Below, in pieces: positions 11,086 through 20,399 of a stretch of 64,000 nucleotides of DNA (positions are counted from its first letter, which is position 1; each line of letters starts with the position of its first letter). The stretch is from the NCBI RefSeq assembly GCF_018143015.1, contig NC_054758.1, positions 124,001 through 188,000 of the forward strand. Direction: 5' to 3'. This stretch comes from Lytechinus variegatus (Eukaryota; Echinodermata; Echinoidea; Temnopleuroida; Toxopneustidae). The translations under genes were made by a program, and so were the position numbers. Below the pieces are notes generated by a model. That model saw only the letters and a list, made by a program, of their open reading frames with translations, made no database searches and was not told the origin of the DNA.

Positions 11086-12597
11086 GTGTGTGAAGGGTGC
11101 GGGAAGTTGTTCAAAGGGAGAAGAGGTGTGGCGGTTCACAGGAGAAGAATGAGGTGTGGCGTGATGGCAGTAGAGCGCGACTGCACCAGTGCTGAACTGG
11201 GTGAGACAGTGGGAGGTCCTGGTCAGGTTTTAGACCACAGTGCCAGTGACCCTCAGCGTGCTTTGCATGCGGGGTTGGAGCGGAAGGAGCCAATTGCGTG
11301 GCCGCCAGCAAACAGTGACAAGTGGAAACTGTTAGATAGTAAGCTCGGACGTGTTTTAGAGGTTGAGTTGTTGGGGGATGTAGAGAAGAAGATGCGGATG
11401 TTTGAGGTGTTATGCTATGAGTTGTGTGCTGAGGAGTTTGGAATAAGACCTGTGGGGGACAGTGGTGAAAGGCGGGGGGAGGACACCAATAGTAAACCAG
11501 AGACAAGGAGGCAGCGTTTGATGGCTCAGTTGAGGGCAGAGAAGAAGAGTCTGCGACGAAGATGGCGGCAGGCTGATGAGGTAGAGAGAGCTAGCTTGAA
11601 GGAGTTGTATAAGGATTTGAAGAAGAGGTACACGGATGTGAGAAGAGCTGAATACCTGAACAAGAAGCGAAAGAGGAGGGAAAAGCAGAGGAAGGATTTC
11701 TATAGGAATCCATACAAGTTTGCCAAGAGATTGTTTGGGGAAGGGGCCTCAGGTAATTTGGAGGTGCCCAAGGAGGAATTAGAGAGACATTTGAGGGAGA
11801 CATATTGTGATGAGAGACGAGAGGAGCCGTTTGTCGAGCTGCCAGGACTGGTTAGGCCTCAAGAGCCTGAGGTCTGTTTCGACTTGGGTGAGTTGAGGCT
11901 TTGGGAGGTTGATGGAGTGGTGAAGAAGGCTAGAGCTGGTAGTGCTGCTGGGCAGAATGGCTTGTCCTACAAGTTGTTCAAGTATTGCCCTCGTGTCCGG
12001 AGAGTACTCTGGCAAATCCTTAGGGTACTCTGGCGGAAGCGGATTGTCCCAGGCAGCTGGTGTTTGGCAGAAGGGGTTTACATCCCAAAGGAGAAGGATG
12101 CCAAGGGTATTGGTCAATTCAGGCCCATCTCGCTCTTGAATGTGGATGGTAAAATACTCTTTAGCGTGTTGGCCAGGCGTTTGACAGACTTTGTCATGAA
12201 GAACAGTTTTGTGGACACATCTGTCCAGAAAGCTGGGGTTCCCGGTTTCCCTGGGTGTTTGGAACATGTCCAGATGATCTGGGAGTCGATCCAGAGGTGC
12301 AAACGGGAAAAAATGGATGTGGATGTCATATGGTTGGATTTGGCAAATGCTTATGGGTCAGTACCGCACAGGTACCTTAGCTTTGCTGTGGACTTTTTCT
12401 GGGGGCCGAAAGTGATCCAGGAGTTGGTGCAGAGCTATTACAGTCAGTTCAAGATGAGATTCACGACCCGGACTTACACGACGGAGTGGCAGGCATTGGA
12501 GGTTGGTATCCCGATGGGATGTCCAGTCTCGCCGCTGCTGTTTGTCCTGGGCATGGAGGTGTTGACTCGCCGCGTGTCCTCGGAGATTGAGGGATAG
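11086..12597 (+). CDS. RLE retrotransposon polyprotein, N-terminal part: zinc finger and RT up to motif B
   Basis: 503 codons ending in TAG at 12595-12597. A single CCHC finger opens the frame (C2, C5, H18, C24), acting as the DNA-binding module in R2-like proteins. A basic coiled region (about 145-215) precedes the RT: PKEKDAKGIGQFRPISLLN near 330, motif A LDLANAYGSVPH near 417 with its catalytic Asp, and motif B GIPMGCPVSPLLF near 474. The first codon drawn here is GTG. The frame is open back to a TGA at 11059-11061 without any ATG before the finger; the first in-frame ATG is inside the finger. R2-type elements are known to start translation in unusual ways, so a non-AUG or cotranscript-derived start is possible, or the 5' ATG has mutated. 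Confidence 0.8.
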   Translation: MCEGCGKLFKGRRGVAVHRRRMRCGVMAVERDCTSAELGETVGGPGQVLDHSASDPQRALHAGLERKEPIAWPPANSDKWKLLDSKLGRVLEVELLGDVEKKMRMFEVLCYELCAEEFGIRPVGDSGERRGEDTNSKPETRRQRLMAQLRAEKKSLRRRWRQADEVERASLKELYKDLKKRYTDVRRAEYLNKKRKRREKQRKDFYRNPYKFAKRLFGEGASGNLEVPKEELERHLRETYCDERREEPFVELPGLVRPQEPEVCFDLGELRLWEVDGVVKKARAGSAAGQNGLSYKLFKYCPRVRRVLWQILRVLWRKRIVPGSWCLAEGVYIPKEKDAKGIGQFRPISLLNVDGKILFSVLARRLTDFVMKNSFVDTSVQKAGVPGFPGCLEHVQMIWESIQRCKREKMDVDVIWLDLANAYGSVPHRYLSFAVDFFWGPKVIQELVQSYYSQFKMRFTTRTYTTEWQALEVGIPMGCPVSPLLFVLGMEVLTRRVSSEIEG

Positions 12598-14286
12598 ACG
12601 CTGGCTGGAGAGGTTGTTGTTCCCTCTGTCAGGGCATTCATGGATGACCTGACCATTGTGTCGAGTAATGAGTCCCAGGTTGACAAAGGCCTCCATAGAC
12701 TTGAGGAGATGGTAGGTTGGACTAAGATGAGGTTCAAGGCTAAGAAGAGTCGGTCAGTGTCGTTGAGGAAGGGCAAGGTGGTTGAGAAGAGGTTTCGTAT
12801 TGGAAACGAGGATATACCTCAGGTTTCTGAGAAAGGGGTGAAGAGTTTGGGACGTTGGTATGAGGACAAGTTGAATGACAGGCATCGAGGGGTGCAGATC
12901 TATGACAAAGTTGTAGAGTGGTTGAAGAAGGTGGATAGGACGTTGATCCCAGGGAATGCAAAGGTGTGGTGCTGCCAATATGGGCTGCTGCCACGGATCA
13001 TGTGGCAACTGCAGGTGTATGAGGTGGCAGTTTCTAGAGTTGAGAAGATGCAGCAGAAGATGAACTCGTTCTACCGGAAGTGGTTAGGTGTCCCACGGAT
13101 GTTGACAGATGTAGCATTGTATTGTAGAACTGGAAAGCTAAGGCTTCCTATGGCATCAGTGGTAGAAGAGTACAAGGCTGGGAAGGTTAGGTTGGTCATG
13201 ATGATGAGGGAGTCAAAGGATCAGACAATAGAGGATTCTCGGCCACCGATCCGTACAGGGAGTAAGTGGAAGGCAGAAGAGGCTACGGATGAAGCTGTGG
13301 CAATGGCCAAGTGGAAGGAGATGCGTGGTGCTGTCCAAGTGGGTAGGAGCGGGATAGGGTATCGTCCTGGCATGAGATGGTATAGCAAGCAAGGCAGGAA
13401 GGGTAGGAGGGATTTGGTAGTTGAGGCAGTCAAGGAGAAGGAGGAGGAATGTCGGATGGCAAAAGCTGCACAGCAGGGTGTGCAGGGTGCATGGACCCGT
13501 TGGGAAGAGGTGGAGCAGAAGAAGGTCTCCTGGGATCAACTCAGGACGATGTCGTCTGGAGCCGTGCGCTTCATGATCAGTTCCACCTTTGATGTCCTGC
13601 CAACGCCGGTGAATTTAAAGAGGTGGGGTTGTGCGGAGGACGACAGCTGCAAGGTTTGCAGGAAGGCAAGAGGGTCATTGGAGCATGTCCTGTCAGCTTG
13701 TGGAGGGTTATTGCAAACTTATACATGGAGGCATAACCAGGTCTTGAAGGAGATGGGAGCGTTGGCAAGGGCAGCGATAGAGGCGAGGAAGAAGAATGGA
13801 CCCCCAAGGGTGAGGGGCATCGAGTTTGTCAAGAAGGGGACTAGGTGTAGGAAGACTAGGCAAAGACAAGGTGTGGGTGGGTTGTTAGCCGTTGCAGACG
13901 ACTGGGAGGTACGTGTGGACGAGGGGAATAGGACTATGCCGGAAGAGGTGGTGGTCACAGCCCTGCGGCCAGATATGGTTCTTGTGGCTAGGTCGGCACG
14001 TAAGATTGTGATGGTTGAGTTGACGGTGCCGTGGGAGACGAGGATAGAAGAGGCGAGGGAGAGGAAAATGGATAAGTATGCTAGTCTGAAGCAGGAGTGT
14101 GAGCAGAATGGATGGGGAGCAGAGGTACATACAGTCGAGGTTGGGTGCAGGGGGTTTGCGGGTGTCTCTGCAAGGAGGTGGATCCGAGCAATGGGGTTCA
14201 GTGGTAGGGAAGGGGAGAAGTGGGTGAGGAGAATGTGTGGGGCAGCCGAGACGGGCTCGGCTTGGGTTATTCAGAAGGCAGTGTAG
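12598..14286 (+). CDS. RLE retrotransposon polyprotein, C-terminal part: FMDD, thumb, zinc knuckle, endonuclease
   Basis: The frame continues without shift after the TAG at 12595, so only one nonsense codon separates the two parts. An ATG-initiated product would start at 12640, but that Met is the M of the catalytic motif FMDD and cannot be a native N-terminus. Counting from 12640: thumb region to ~150, zinc knuckle C337-x2-C340-x8-H349-x4-C354 followed by TYTWRHNQVL, and the restriction-like nuclease core RPD (443-445) x14 E460 with LTVPWE (461-466). The last ~80 residues contain the conserved VEVGCRGF motif. The protein nicks the target and reverse-transcribes the RNA at the nick. The stop codon alone would abolish function unless it is read through. 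Confidence 0.8.
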   Translation, partial: TLAGEVVVPSVRAFMDDLTIVSSNESQVDKGLHRLEEMVGWTKMRFKAKKSRSVSLRKGKVVEKRFRIGNEDIPQVSEKGVKSLGRWYEDKLNDRHRGVQIYDKVVEWLKKVDRTLIPGNAKVWCCQYGLLPRIMWQLQVYEVAVSRVEKMQQKMNSFYRKWLGVPRMLTDVALYCRTGKLRLPMASVVEEYKAGKVRLVMMMRESKDQTIEDSRPPIRTGSKWKAEEATDEAVAMAKWKEMRGAVQVGRSGIGYRPGMRWYSKQGRKGRRDLVVEAVKEKEEECRMAKAAQQGVQGAWTRWEEVEQKKVSWDQLRTMSSGAVRFMISSTFDVLPTPVNLKRWGCAEDDSCKVCRKARGSLEHVLSACGGLLQTYTWRHNQVLKEMGALARAAIEARKKNGPPRVRGIEFVKKGTRCRKTRQRQGVGGLLAVADDWEVRVDEGNRTMPEEVVVTALRPDMVLVARSARKIVMVELTVPWETRIEEARERKMDKYASLKQECEQNGWGAEVHTVEVGCRGFAGVSARRWIRAMGFSGREGEKWVRRMCGAAETGSAWVIQKAV

Positions 14287-14467
14287 TGCTTTCTGGACAA
14301 GATTACTTAGGTGTCAATGGGGGTGCTGTCCAGGGTATTCCAGCATAGCACTGGCCAGCCAGGGGGAGGTGTACAGCACTCAAATGGCCGAAACACTTGT
14401 GATCCCTGGTGTGCTGCTGATGACCCGTTGACATCTGCAGAATTTAAGATCTTTCTGTATTTTCTAC

Positions 14468-14945
14468 TATTGACGGAAAAAGAGAAAAAGACAGACAAAT
14501 GGATAGATAGAGGGAGAGAGAGAGATAGAGAATTTGAGAGATAAATAGATGTTAGATAGATAAAGAATGAGAGAAACAGAGAAGATAGACAAATTAAGCG
14601 ATACTGTAGTTTCATAGATAGATAGAGACAGATGGATAGAGAGAGAGAGCTGGAGAATTTCAGAGATAGATAGATTCAGATAGATCAAGAATGAGAGAGA
14701 AGAGCGACAAATTAACAGATAGATACTGTAGTTGCATAGGTATGTAGAGAGAGAGAAATAGAGAAAGACAGACAGATGGATGGATAGATAGAGAGAGATA
14801 GAGAATTTGAGATAGATAGATGTTAGATAAAGAATGAGAGAGACGGAGAAGATTATTAGATAGATATATACTGCAGTTACATAGAGAGATAGAGATAGAA
14901 TTTGAGAGATAGATATATAGACAGAAAGAGAGAAAGACAGACATC
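14468..14945 (+). repeat. GATA/GAGA microsatellite, right block
   Basis: About 480 bp built of imperfect higher-order units roughly 100 bp long. Each has a gagagaga tract, gagaatttgagagat, gatagatag and a tactgtagtt(g/t)catag segment. The orientation is the same as in the left block, as expected if one array was split by the RLE element. The serine/leucine/tyrosine-rich minus-strand ORFs here are translations of it. Confidence 0.9.
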
Positions 14946-15074
14946 GGCAAGGCAAACATTCGTATTGAACCTGGAAAGTATAAGCTCAGCTGCATTTGCA
15001 AGTACCGGTACGGTATGTTCTGCGGATAACTTCGGTGCGGACTTTGGATCGCACGCCAAGCTGATAATGTAAAC

Positions 15075-15165
15075 AAACGTAGACTCTTCACTAGTCGCTT
15101 TTTGGCTACTTTTCCGGAAAATGCCTTCGCCAGGGTGTAAAACGGAAACGCGCGCCCGGCGCGGC
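15075..15165 (-). repeat. Inverted repeat arm, partner of 10185-10280
   Basis: Reverse-complement match of the left arm (gtagactcttcactagtcgc, ttttggctacttttccgg, cagggtgtaaaacggaaac). It is truncated on its outer side by the MITE that starts at about 15155. Confidence 0.75.
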
Positions 15166-15709
15166 CACTTACATTGACGAGTGGATACCATGCGCGACCA
15201 AAAACACGTAAAAAGGATGTCTTTTTCACGATAGGGCACGTTACGTACGTAACGTGATAAGGGTGTCAAAAACACGAAAATAATGAAAAAAGGGTATCTA
15301 TTTCGCTAGGAAAATTACGTGTTTAGGGTCGAATTTGCGGGGATGATAGCACAAAATTAAAATGTCTTATAAAGGATGTCCTTTTTGCCCCAACACTACG
15401 TGTTTAGAGTCCGATTTGCGCGAGATGTAGAAGGCGGGGTCGTACTAAACCAAATCAGGTAAAACCGACGACCGAAGGACCCGTAACAATAAAACATTCC
15501 TGTACTTGTTTAGGGTTTCATTTCAGGGAATATTTGCCAAGAGTATCGTTTTGTTTCCAATACTTGTTAAGGGTAGGGTTTCACACGCCAATACTTGTTA
15601 AGGGGTGCATTTTCAGAATATGGAAATTACGTGTTTAGGGTGCTTTTCGAGACCCCATGGTCGCGCATGGTATCCACTCGTGAATGGAAGTGCCCCCCCC
15701 CCCCCCGGG
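15155..15709 (+). mobile_element. MITE family 1, full copy with G/C-run termini
   Basis: The left end has ttgacgagtggataccatgc and the right end has gcatggtatccactcgtgaa followed by a C run and CGGG, giving ~45-bp inverted termini. The interior contains repeated motifs of the form acgtgtttagggt or acttgttaagggt (about six). Other copies are at 62733-63849 (with an insertion) and a partial one at 50436-50570. It is non-coding. No clear target duplication was found for this copy. Confidence 0.75.
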
Positions 15710-16400
15710 TATGTAGGGTAGGCCATACTGGATTCGATTCCCTCAATTCCGATCCCACGTGCGTGATATCAGGTGAAAAATATCATCTTGATCATCATCA
15801 CGATCATGGTCTGATCTTGGTACTTAGAGCTCATAAAAACACCGGCCAAATCGTGGTTTTGGAAACCACTCATAGATTTGTGTACACGCATTTGTGTACA
15901 AAGTGAATGGAGGTGGAAATAGGGAACCGTGCGTGCGACTGAATGAAGCGCTGCTGTATGAAGTGAATGGTGGTTACCTATATCACGATAATGCCAAAAC
16001 ACCATTTCGTCATGGACAGTACTGACCGTACAAGTCGAGATGAAACTGCCAATCCTCATGATGTCATTCCCACTCAACTGAAGGTAAATTTTTTTTTTTA
16101 ATTTCTGCTCAGCAGGTGTTTTGTGTGCAGTTTTGCATTGGGCTTTCTCATACATGTCAAAGTTTTTCTGGAGTAGTGGGGGAAGGGTAATGAAAGCAAT
16201 TCTGACACTTGATCACAAACGAAAGGTGAAAAATGAGTATTATCATTGGACATGTTGGATTTTGCCATTATCAATGCTACAAAAACATGCTAGTTTACAT
16301 AAAAATGGTTCTTTTAGTTTTATTCACAAGATACGAGAGCTTTGATGTGAACTTCCTTTTTTAATGCCACATCAAAATTATGGTATGGTTGCAACGGGGT
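15710..16400. other. Stretch without a recognisable gene
   Basis: No motif-bearing ORF and no repeat copy recognised; a short T run lies near 16089. Confidence 0.4.
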
Positions 16401-16402
16401 CC

Positions 16403-16482
16403 GACCTCTTGACCGAAGGTCCGCGAGGCCGAGGGTCCGCTAGACCGAGGGTCCGTGAGACCGAAGGCCCGCGAGACCGACT
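16403..16482 (+). repeat. ~16-bp tandem repeat (gaccgagggtccgyg)
   Basis: Five imperfect units of gaccgaaggtccgcga type, CG-rich compared with the surroundings. Confidence 0.85.
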
Positions 16483-16494
16483 TTTTTCCCTTCA

Positions 16495-16528
16495 TCGGTT
16501 GCCGCGGTCGAGTGGTTTAAGACGCCTC
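16495..16528 (+). repeat. 5' end of a tRNA-derived SINE, truncated
   Basis: The stretch gccgcggtcgagtggttta followed by agacgcctc has a tRNA box A (Leu/Ser type). It is cut off at the terminus of the next TIR element and has no box B. Confidence 0.45.
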
Positions 16529-17114
16529 GTTGCAGCGGCGTAACAGGTTCCTGTTATCGGGAAGGGGGTCAAATAATTCCCGGTAACTAAATAGAATCAG
16601 TGCCAGTGGCGTTGCTAGGATTTCATTAATTTTTAGAGGTACTGCGCGCACGAAACGTCTCTCTAGGGGGGGTGCAGGGAGGGGGTGTTTCTGCTACTTA
16701 CAGTATAAAACTAACGATGCCTTACATGTATTTCACTGACACTACTTAATCATTAACTCTACCCATTTAACGTTTATTTTTCTGTTAATTCTGCTTCATG
16801 ATCTTGTGCATTTAATGTTTAACAAGCAAACTGGAAATATTATGGAAATACAAACACCTGGAACATTGAACCTTTATTATGGCAATTTTATCTTAGCTTT
16901 TTTTTCTCATTTAAACAGATTAATAAAGAAGAACAAGAAGGTGAAAGTTCTAAAGAAAAGAACGTACATTAATACCTGTCCTCGGAAGAATGGTTCTTCG
17001 GGGGAGTTTTCATGGGGGAGTCGCCCTCCGGAGGAGTAGTCCTCTTGGGGAGTTCTACTAAAACCCATTTTTTATTGGTGTTGTTATTATTTTTGTTATC
17101 ACGATATCAGCAGC

Positions 17115-17270
17115 TGCAGCATAGTAGAAGTAGAAGTCGTAGTAGTAGTTGTTGTTGTTGTAGTATTCATATCCGTAGTAGAAGTAGTAGTAGTAGTAGT
17201 AGTATCAGCAGTTATATTGTTACCGTTGTTTTTATCATTATAATTGTTATTATTACTATCATTTAAATTG
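17115..17270 (+). repeat. AGT/TGT trinucleotide microsatellite
   Basis: Interrupted gta/gtt/att runs (tagtagtagtagtagtagta, gttgttgttgttg, attattac). Short poly-Ser and poly-Thr ORFs on both strands derive from it. Confidence 0.9.
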
Positions 17271-17567
17271 TTAACATTATTTGGCATTTTTGTTTTGCTT
17301 TGTTTCAATTTGTCACCTTTGTTTTATTCATCACTTTAGTTTATTCAATCAATTTTTAAAACCGACACTCCAAATAAATGGATGAATATGTTTTCTAATA
17401 CCGGACAAAGTTTTATAAACAGTCCTGTATGTTAAAGTTATGTCTCTGAAATCTGGATGAAGAAAAAAATGGTAGGTGAGGTAAATGATAATAAAAAATG
17501 GCCGTAAAAAGGAAGGAAAATTAATTAATAGAAGCGCCGAGTTCACCTAGAGCATAGAGAAAAGACG

Positions 17568-18691
17568 ATTCTAGGATATCTACCCCCTGGACATCTACCC
17601 CCCGGACATCCAACTCCCCCGGACATCCACCCCCTTAGGACAAGTACCCCCTAGGACAAGTACCCTCTAGGACATCTACCCCCCGGACATCTACCCCCGG
17701 ACATCCACCCCTTCGGACAAGTACCCCCTAGGAAAAGTACCCTCTAGGACATCTACCCCCGGACATCTACCCCCCCCCAGACATCCACCCCGGACATCTA
17801 CCCCCCGGACATCCACCCCCTTAGGACAAGTACCCCCTAGGACAAGTACCTTCTAGGACATCTACCCCCGGACATCTACCCCCAAGACATCCACCCCGGA
17901 CATCTACCCCCCGGACATCCACCCCCTTAGGACAACTACCCCCTAGGACAAGTACCCTCTAGGACACCTACCCCCCGGACATCTACCCCCCGGACACCTA
18001 CCCCCGGACATCTACCCCCTGACACCTACCCCCGGACATCTACCCCCCGGACATCCACCCCCCGGACATCCCCCCGGACATCCACCCCCTTAGGACAAGT
18101 ACCCCCTAGGACAAGTACCCTCTAGGACATCTACCCCCCGGACATCCACCCCCCGGACATCCCCCCCCCGGACATCTACCCCCGGACATCTACCCCCTGG
18201 ACATCCACCCCCTGGACATCCACCCCCTTAGGACAAGTACCCCCTAGGACAAGTACCCTCTAGGACATCTACCCCCGGACATCTACCCCCCCCAGACATC
18301 CACCCCGGACATCTACCCCCCGGACATCCACCCCCTTAGGACAAGTACCCCCTAGGACAAGTACCCTCTAGGACATCTACCCCCCGACATCTACCCCTCA
18401 TCTTTAAATTGATTTTGAATTGATAAGATATATATTTTTGCTCGTCTGTGAGCGATCATAACGAACGAGCAATTTGACAAAAAAATGACAGGGGTAGATG
18501 TCCGGAGGGTGGATGTCTGGGGGGGTAGATGTCCGGGGGTGGATGTCCGGGGGGTAGATGTCCTAGAGGGTACTTGTCCTAGGAGGTACTTGTCCTAAGG
18601 GGGTGGATGTCCGGGGGGTGGAAGTCCGGGGGTGGAAGTCCGGGGGGTGGATGTCCGGGGGTAGATGTCGAGGGGGTAGATGTCCGGATAC
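17568..18691. mobile_element. Foldback element with minisatellite arms
   Basis: The left arm (17575-18405) is a C-rich array of ~14-18-bp units (ggacatctaccccc, ggacaagtaccccctag). The right arm (18490-18690) is the same array in inverse orientation. They are joined by an 85-bp AT-rich spacer (18406-18489). The 11-bp word gagaaaagacg directly flanks the structure (17557-17567 and 18692-18702) and looks like a target duplication. This resembles the sea urchin TU elements, whose inverted ends contain ~15-bp tandem repeats. It encodes nothing and presumably depends on a transposase elsewhere. Confidence 0.75.
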
Positions 18692-18722
18692 GAGAAAAGA
18701 CGTAGTCAAAAATTACGAAGAA

Positions 18723-19520
18723 AAAAAGAAGCGAAATCATAATTAAAGAAAACAGAGAAGGGGGGGGGGGTCAAGAGGAACGATAGGAGAAATTGAAAGT
18801 AAAAAGAGCTGTAAGAAAAGTACAAAGGAAAAGAACTGGGAAGAATATCCAATTGATTTACCGGTATTTGAATGTGCTCTGTGTCTGTCAGTGTGTGCGT
18901 TTCTATTCAAAATATGGTTAGGATATTCCTATAAAAAAATCTTGAAATTTGCAACAGCCAACTTCAGATGCGGCGCCAGTGTATTTTGGGTCATCAGTCT
19001 AATTGTTGTAACATTTTTGGTTTCACCTCCGTTGTGTAGATTTCTTCAGAGACTATGGTACGATTTCGTTAGACGATAAAGTAAGAGAGGGGATGGGGTG
19101 TCCGATTTCGTAGTATTATGAATATCATTTTTGCAAACTATTCCAAGTCTAATAATACTAATTCAGCAGAAGCTGAAATGTTATAAAATTGATATGAAAA
19201 AGGGAATCTATTAATGAATAAATGAATGAATAACAAAAATGAACAATTATGTGTATTAATTCATTACAACTTCGTAGCCAAAAAAAGCCACCCCCCCCAA
19301 AAAATAAAAAATAAGGGGAAACGTGAGCGAGAAAATAAAAAGGTATAGGAGAACCTAAGACAAGCGAGAGCAGACAAGGAACAATTCGAAGAAAACGTCA
19401 GAGCTTCCGTGCTTTGCATGGGAAGGGTAAACTCCCCTTTAAATATGGATCGCCTTTCGCGCGCTCATTATTAAGTAATTCTCACACTTCGCGTGTTCAC
19501 CATCGCCCCCTAACATGCCT
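18723..19520. other. Interior of the 3.1-kb TIR element, no gene
   Basis: A-rich sequence with short G and C runs; the 62-codon ORF at 18891-19079 has no recognisable feature. Confidence 0.4.
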
Positions 19521-19630
19521 AAAATGAAATCCTCGCAAAGCCACTGATTCTGGACTAAGTTAACGGAATTTTTTGCACTTGCCCCTCCCCCTCCCCCTCT
19601 GATAACAGGCACCTGTTACACCGCTGCAAC

Positions 19631-20015
19631 AAGTGGGCTGATGATGTCATATCCCCACTTTCCTTTTTCTTATGTTATTACATGTACATGAAATCATTTT
19701 TTTTTCATACATAACTAATGTACTTAATCAGTTGTCAATCCAATTGTTTTAGGTCTTGGTAGAAAATTTTTGAATAAACCTAATTTCATATAATAAAATA
19801 CAAAAGAACAAGTGGGGATATGGATTATCAGCCCACCTAATGAATATTTGTGAAGACACGCTTAGAACTGTTGCACCAGAATAATAGAAATCTTTAAAAT
19901 TCAATAACTTTGTTTTTCCGATTTTTTTATCTTATTTTCAGCATTTTGCTCTGTGAATTTAACTCTAGTCTATATATTGAGAAATATTTCCAGCCTCGGC
20001 CATCCCTTTAATCAT
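19631..20015 (+). repeat. Dispersed repeat with hairpin MITE (gtgggctgatgatgtcat family)
   Basis: 19633-19664 (gtgggctgatgatgtcatat) is inverted at 19810-19838, giving a ~200-bp hairpin. A conserved tail (aatgaatattt...cagcattttgctctgtgaat...ccctttaat) follows. Related copies are at 31615-31800, 51035-51115 (left part) and 52935-53290, so this is a moderately abundant family. Confidence 0.7.
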
Positions 20016-20190
20016 TGCAGGTGAAATACTGTTTTGAGTTTTAAAAAGTGTTGTTGAACAACTTGAACTTAATTGAAGCATTAATTCTTGTGAAGCCTTT
20101 TTAGACATTTATCAGATAAATGTGACTGGGTTGACCTATAGTCTAGACAAACATAGTCTTTTATAATTTTTTGTATCTCTTTGTATACAG

Positions 20191-20379
20191 GCAGTTCTTC
20201 CAGATAATTATGACTATGTCATAACATCTTTCAGTCTCCAAGATGCTGGATTCACTGCTTTACTGGAAGCAAGTGCACCAGATGCCATGAAGTGGAAGCA
20301 AGACTTCGAAGAATCCTCGAAGTGTACTTGGAGGGTACAGAGAACCCATCCATGTCAAGGACAACGTATCCTTTTCAAG
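20191..20379 (+). CDS. Exon of a putative host or domesticated-transposase gene (N-terminal part)
   Basis: 63 codons open between a good acceptor (ctttgtatacag) and donor (AAG|gtaatt), phase 0 at both sides. The reading contains WKQDFEESSKCTWRVQRTHP and ends GQRILFK. The E..SKCTWRV.RT.P..G....FK pattern resembles the N-terminal region of an animal family of SWIM-type, MULE-transposase-derived proteins. This is recognition from memory of the family, not a search. Two further coding-like blocks on the same strand (23717 and 26588) fit the C-terminal end of that family. The central transposase/SWIM part is not seen, so this could be a pseudogene, a shortened paralogue or a gene with tiny exons. 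A possible 39-nt micro-exon lies at 20810-20848. Confidence 0.45.
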
Positions 20380-20399
20380 GTAATTATCGAGTCGTTTTA

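Larger units (their letters stand above)
10720..14460 (+). mobile_element. RLE-encoding non-LTR retrotransposon (R2/NeSL-like group)
   Basis: About 365 bp of GC-richer 5' UTR, one long frame of ~1,070 codons (single in-frame TAG) and a ~170-bp 3' UTR. There is no APE endonuclease; instead a C-terminal restriction-like endonuclease is present, which places it with the early-branching RLE clades. It is flanked on both sides by GATA/GAGA microsatellite in the same orientation, which suggests insertion into that repeat. Its GC content is clearly higher than that of its surroundings. Exact ends are inferred from where the microsatellite stops and starts. Confidence 0.8.
16529..19630. mobile_element. 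3.1-kb element with ~110-bp terminal inverted repeats
   Basis: The left end begins gttgcagcggcgtaacaggt and the right end is its reverse complement with few changes. Similarity runs on through the cctgttatc and agaatcagtg blocks to (c)gaggatttcatt, about 110 bp (16529-16645; 19524-19630). No transposase ORF is present. It hosts a trinucleotide microsatellite and a nested foldback element at 17568-18691. Neither flank shows an unambiguous duplication. Confidence 0.7.

Noticed and set aside
11111..14130. Many minus-strand ORFs of 70-160 codons opposite the RLE retrotransposon
   Set aside because: Shadow frames of the GC-richer coding sequence, with no motifs.
14467..15275. Long minus-strand ORFs rich in Ser, Leu, Tyr and Ile
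   Set aside because: Translations of the GATA/GAGA microsatellite.
17565..18690. Regularly spaced short repeats as a CRISPR array
   Set aside because: Units are contiguous minisatellite repeats without unique spacers, inverted about a centre, in a eukaryotic context and with no cas genes.
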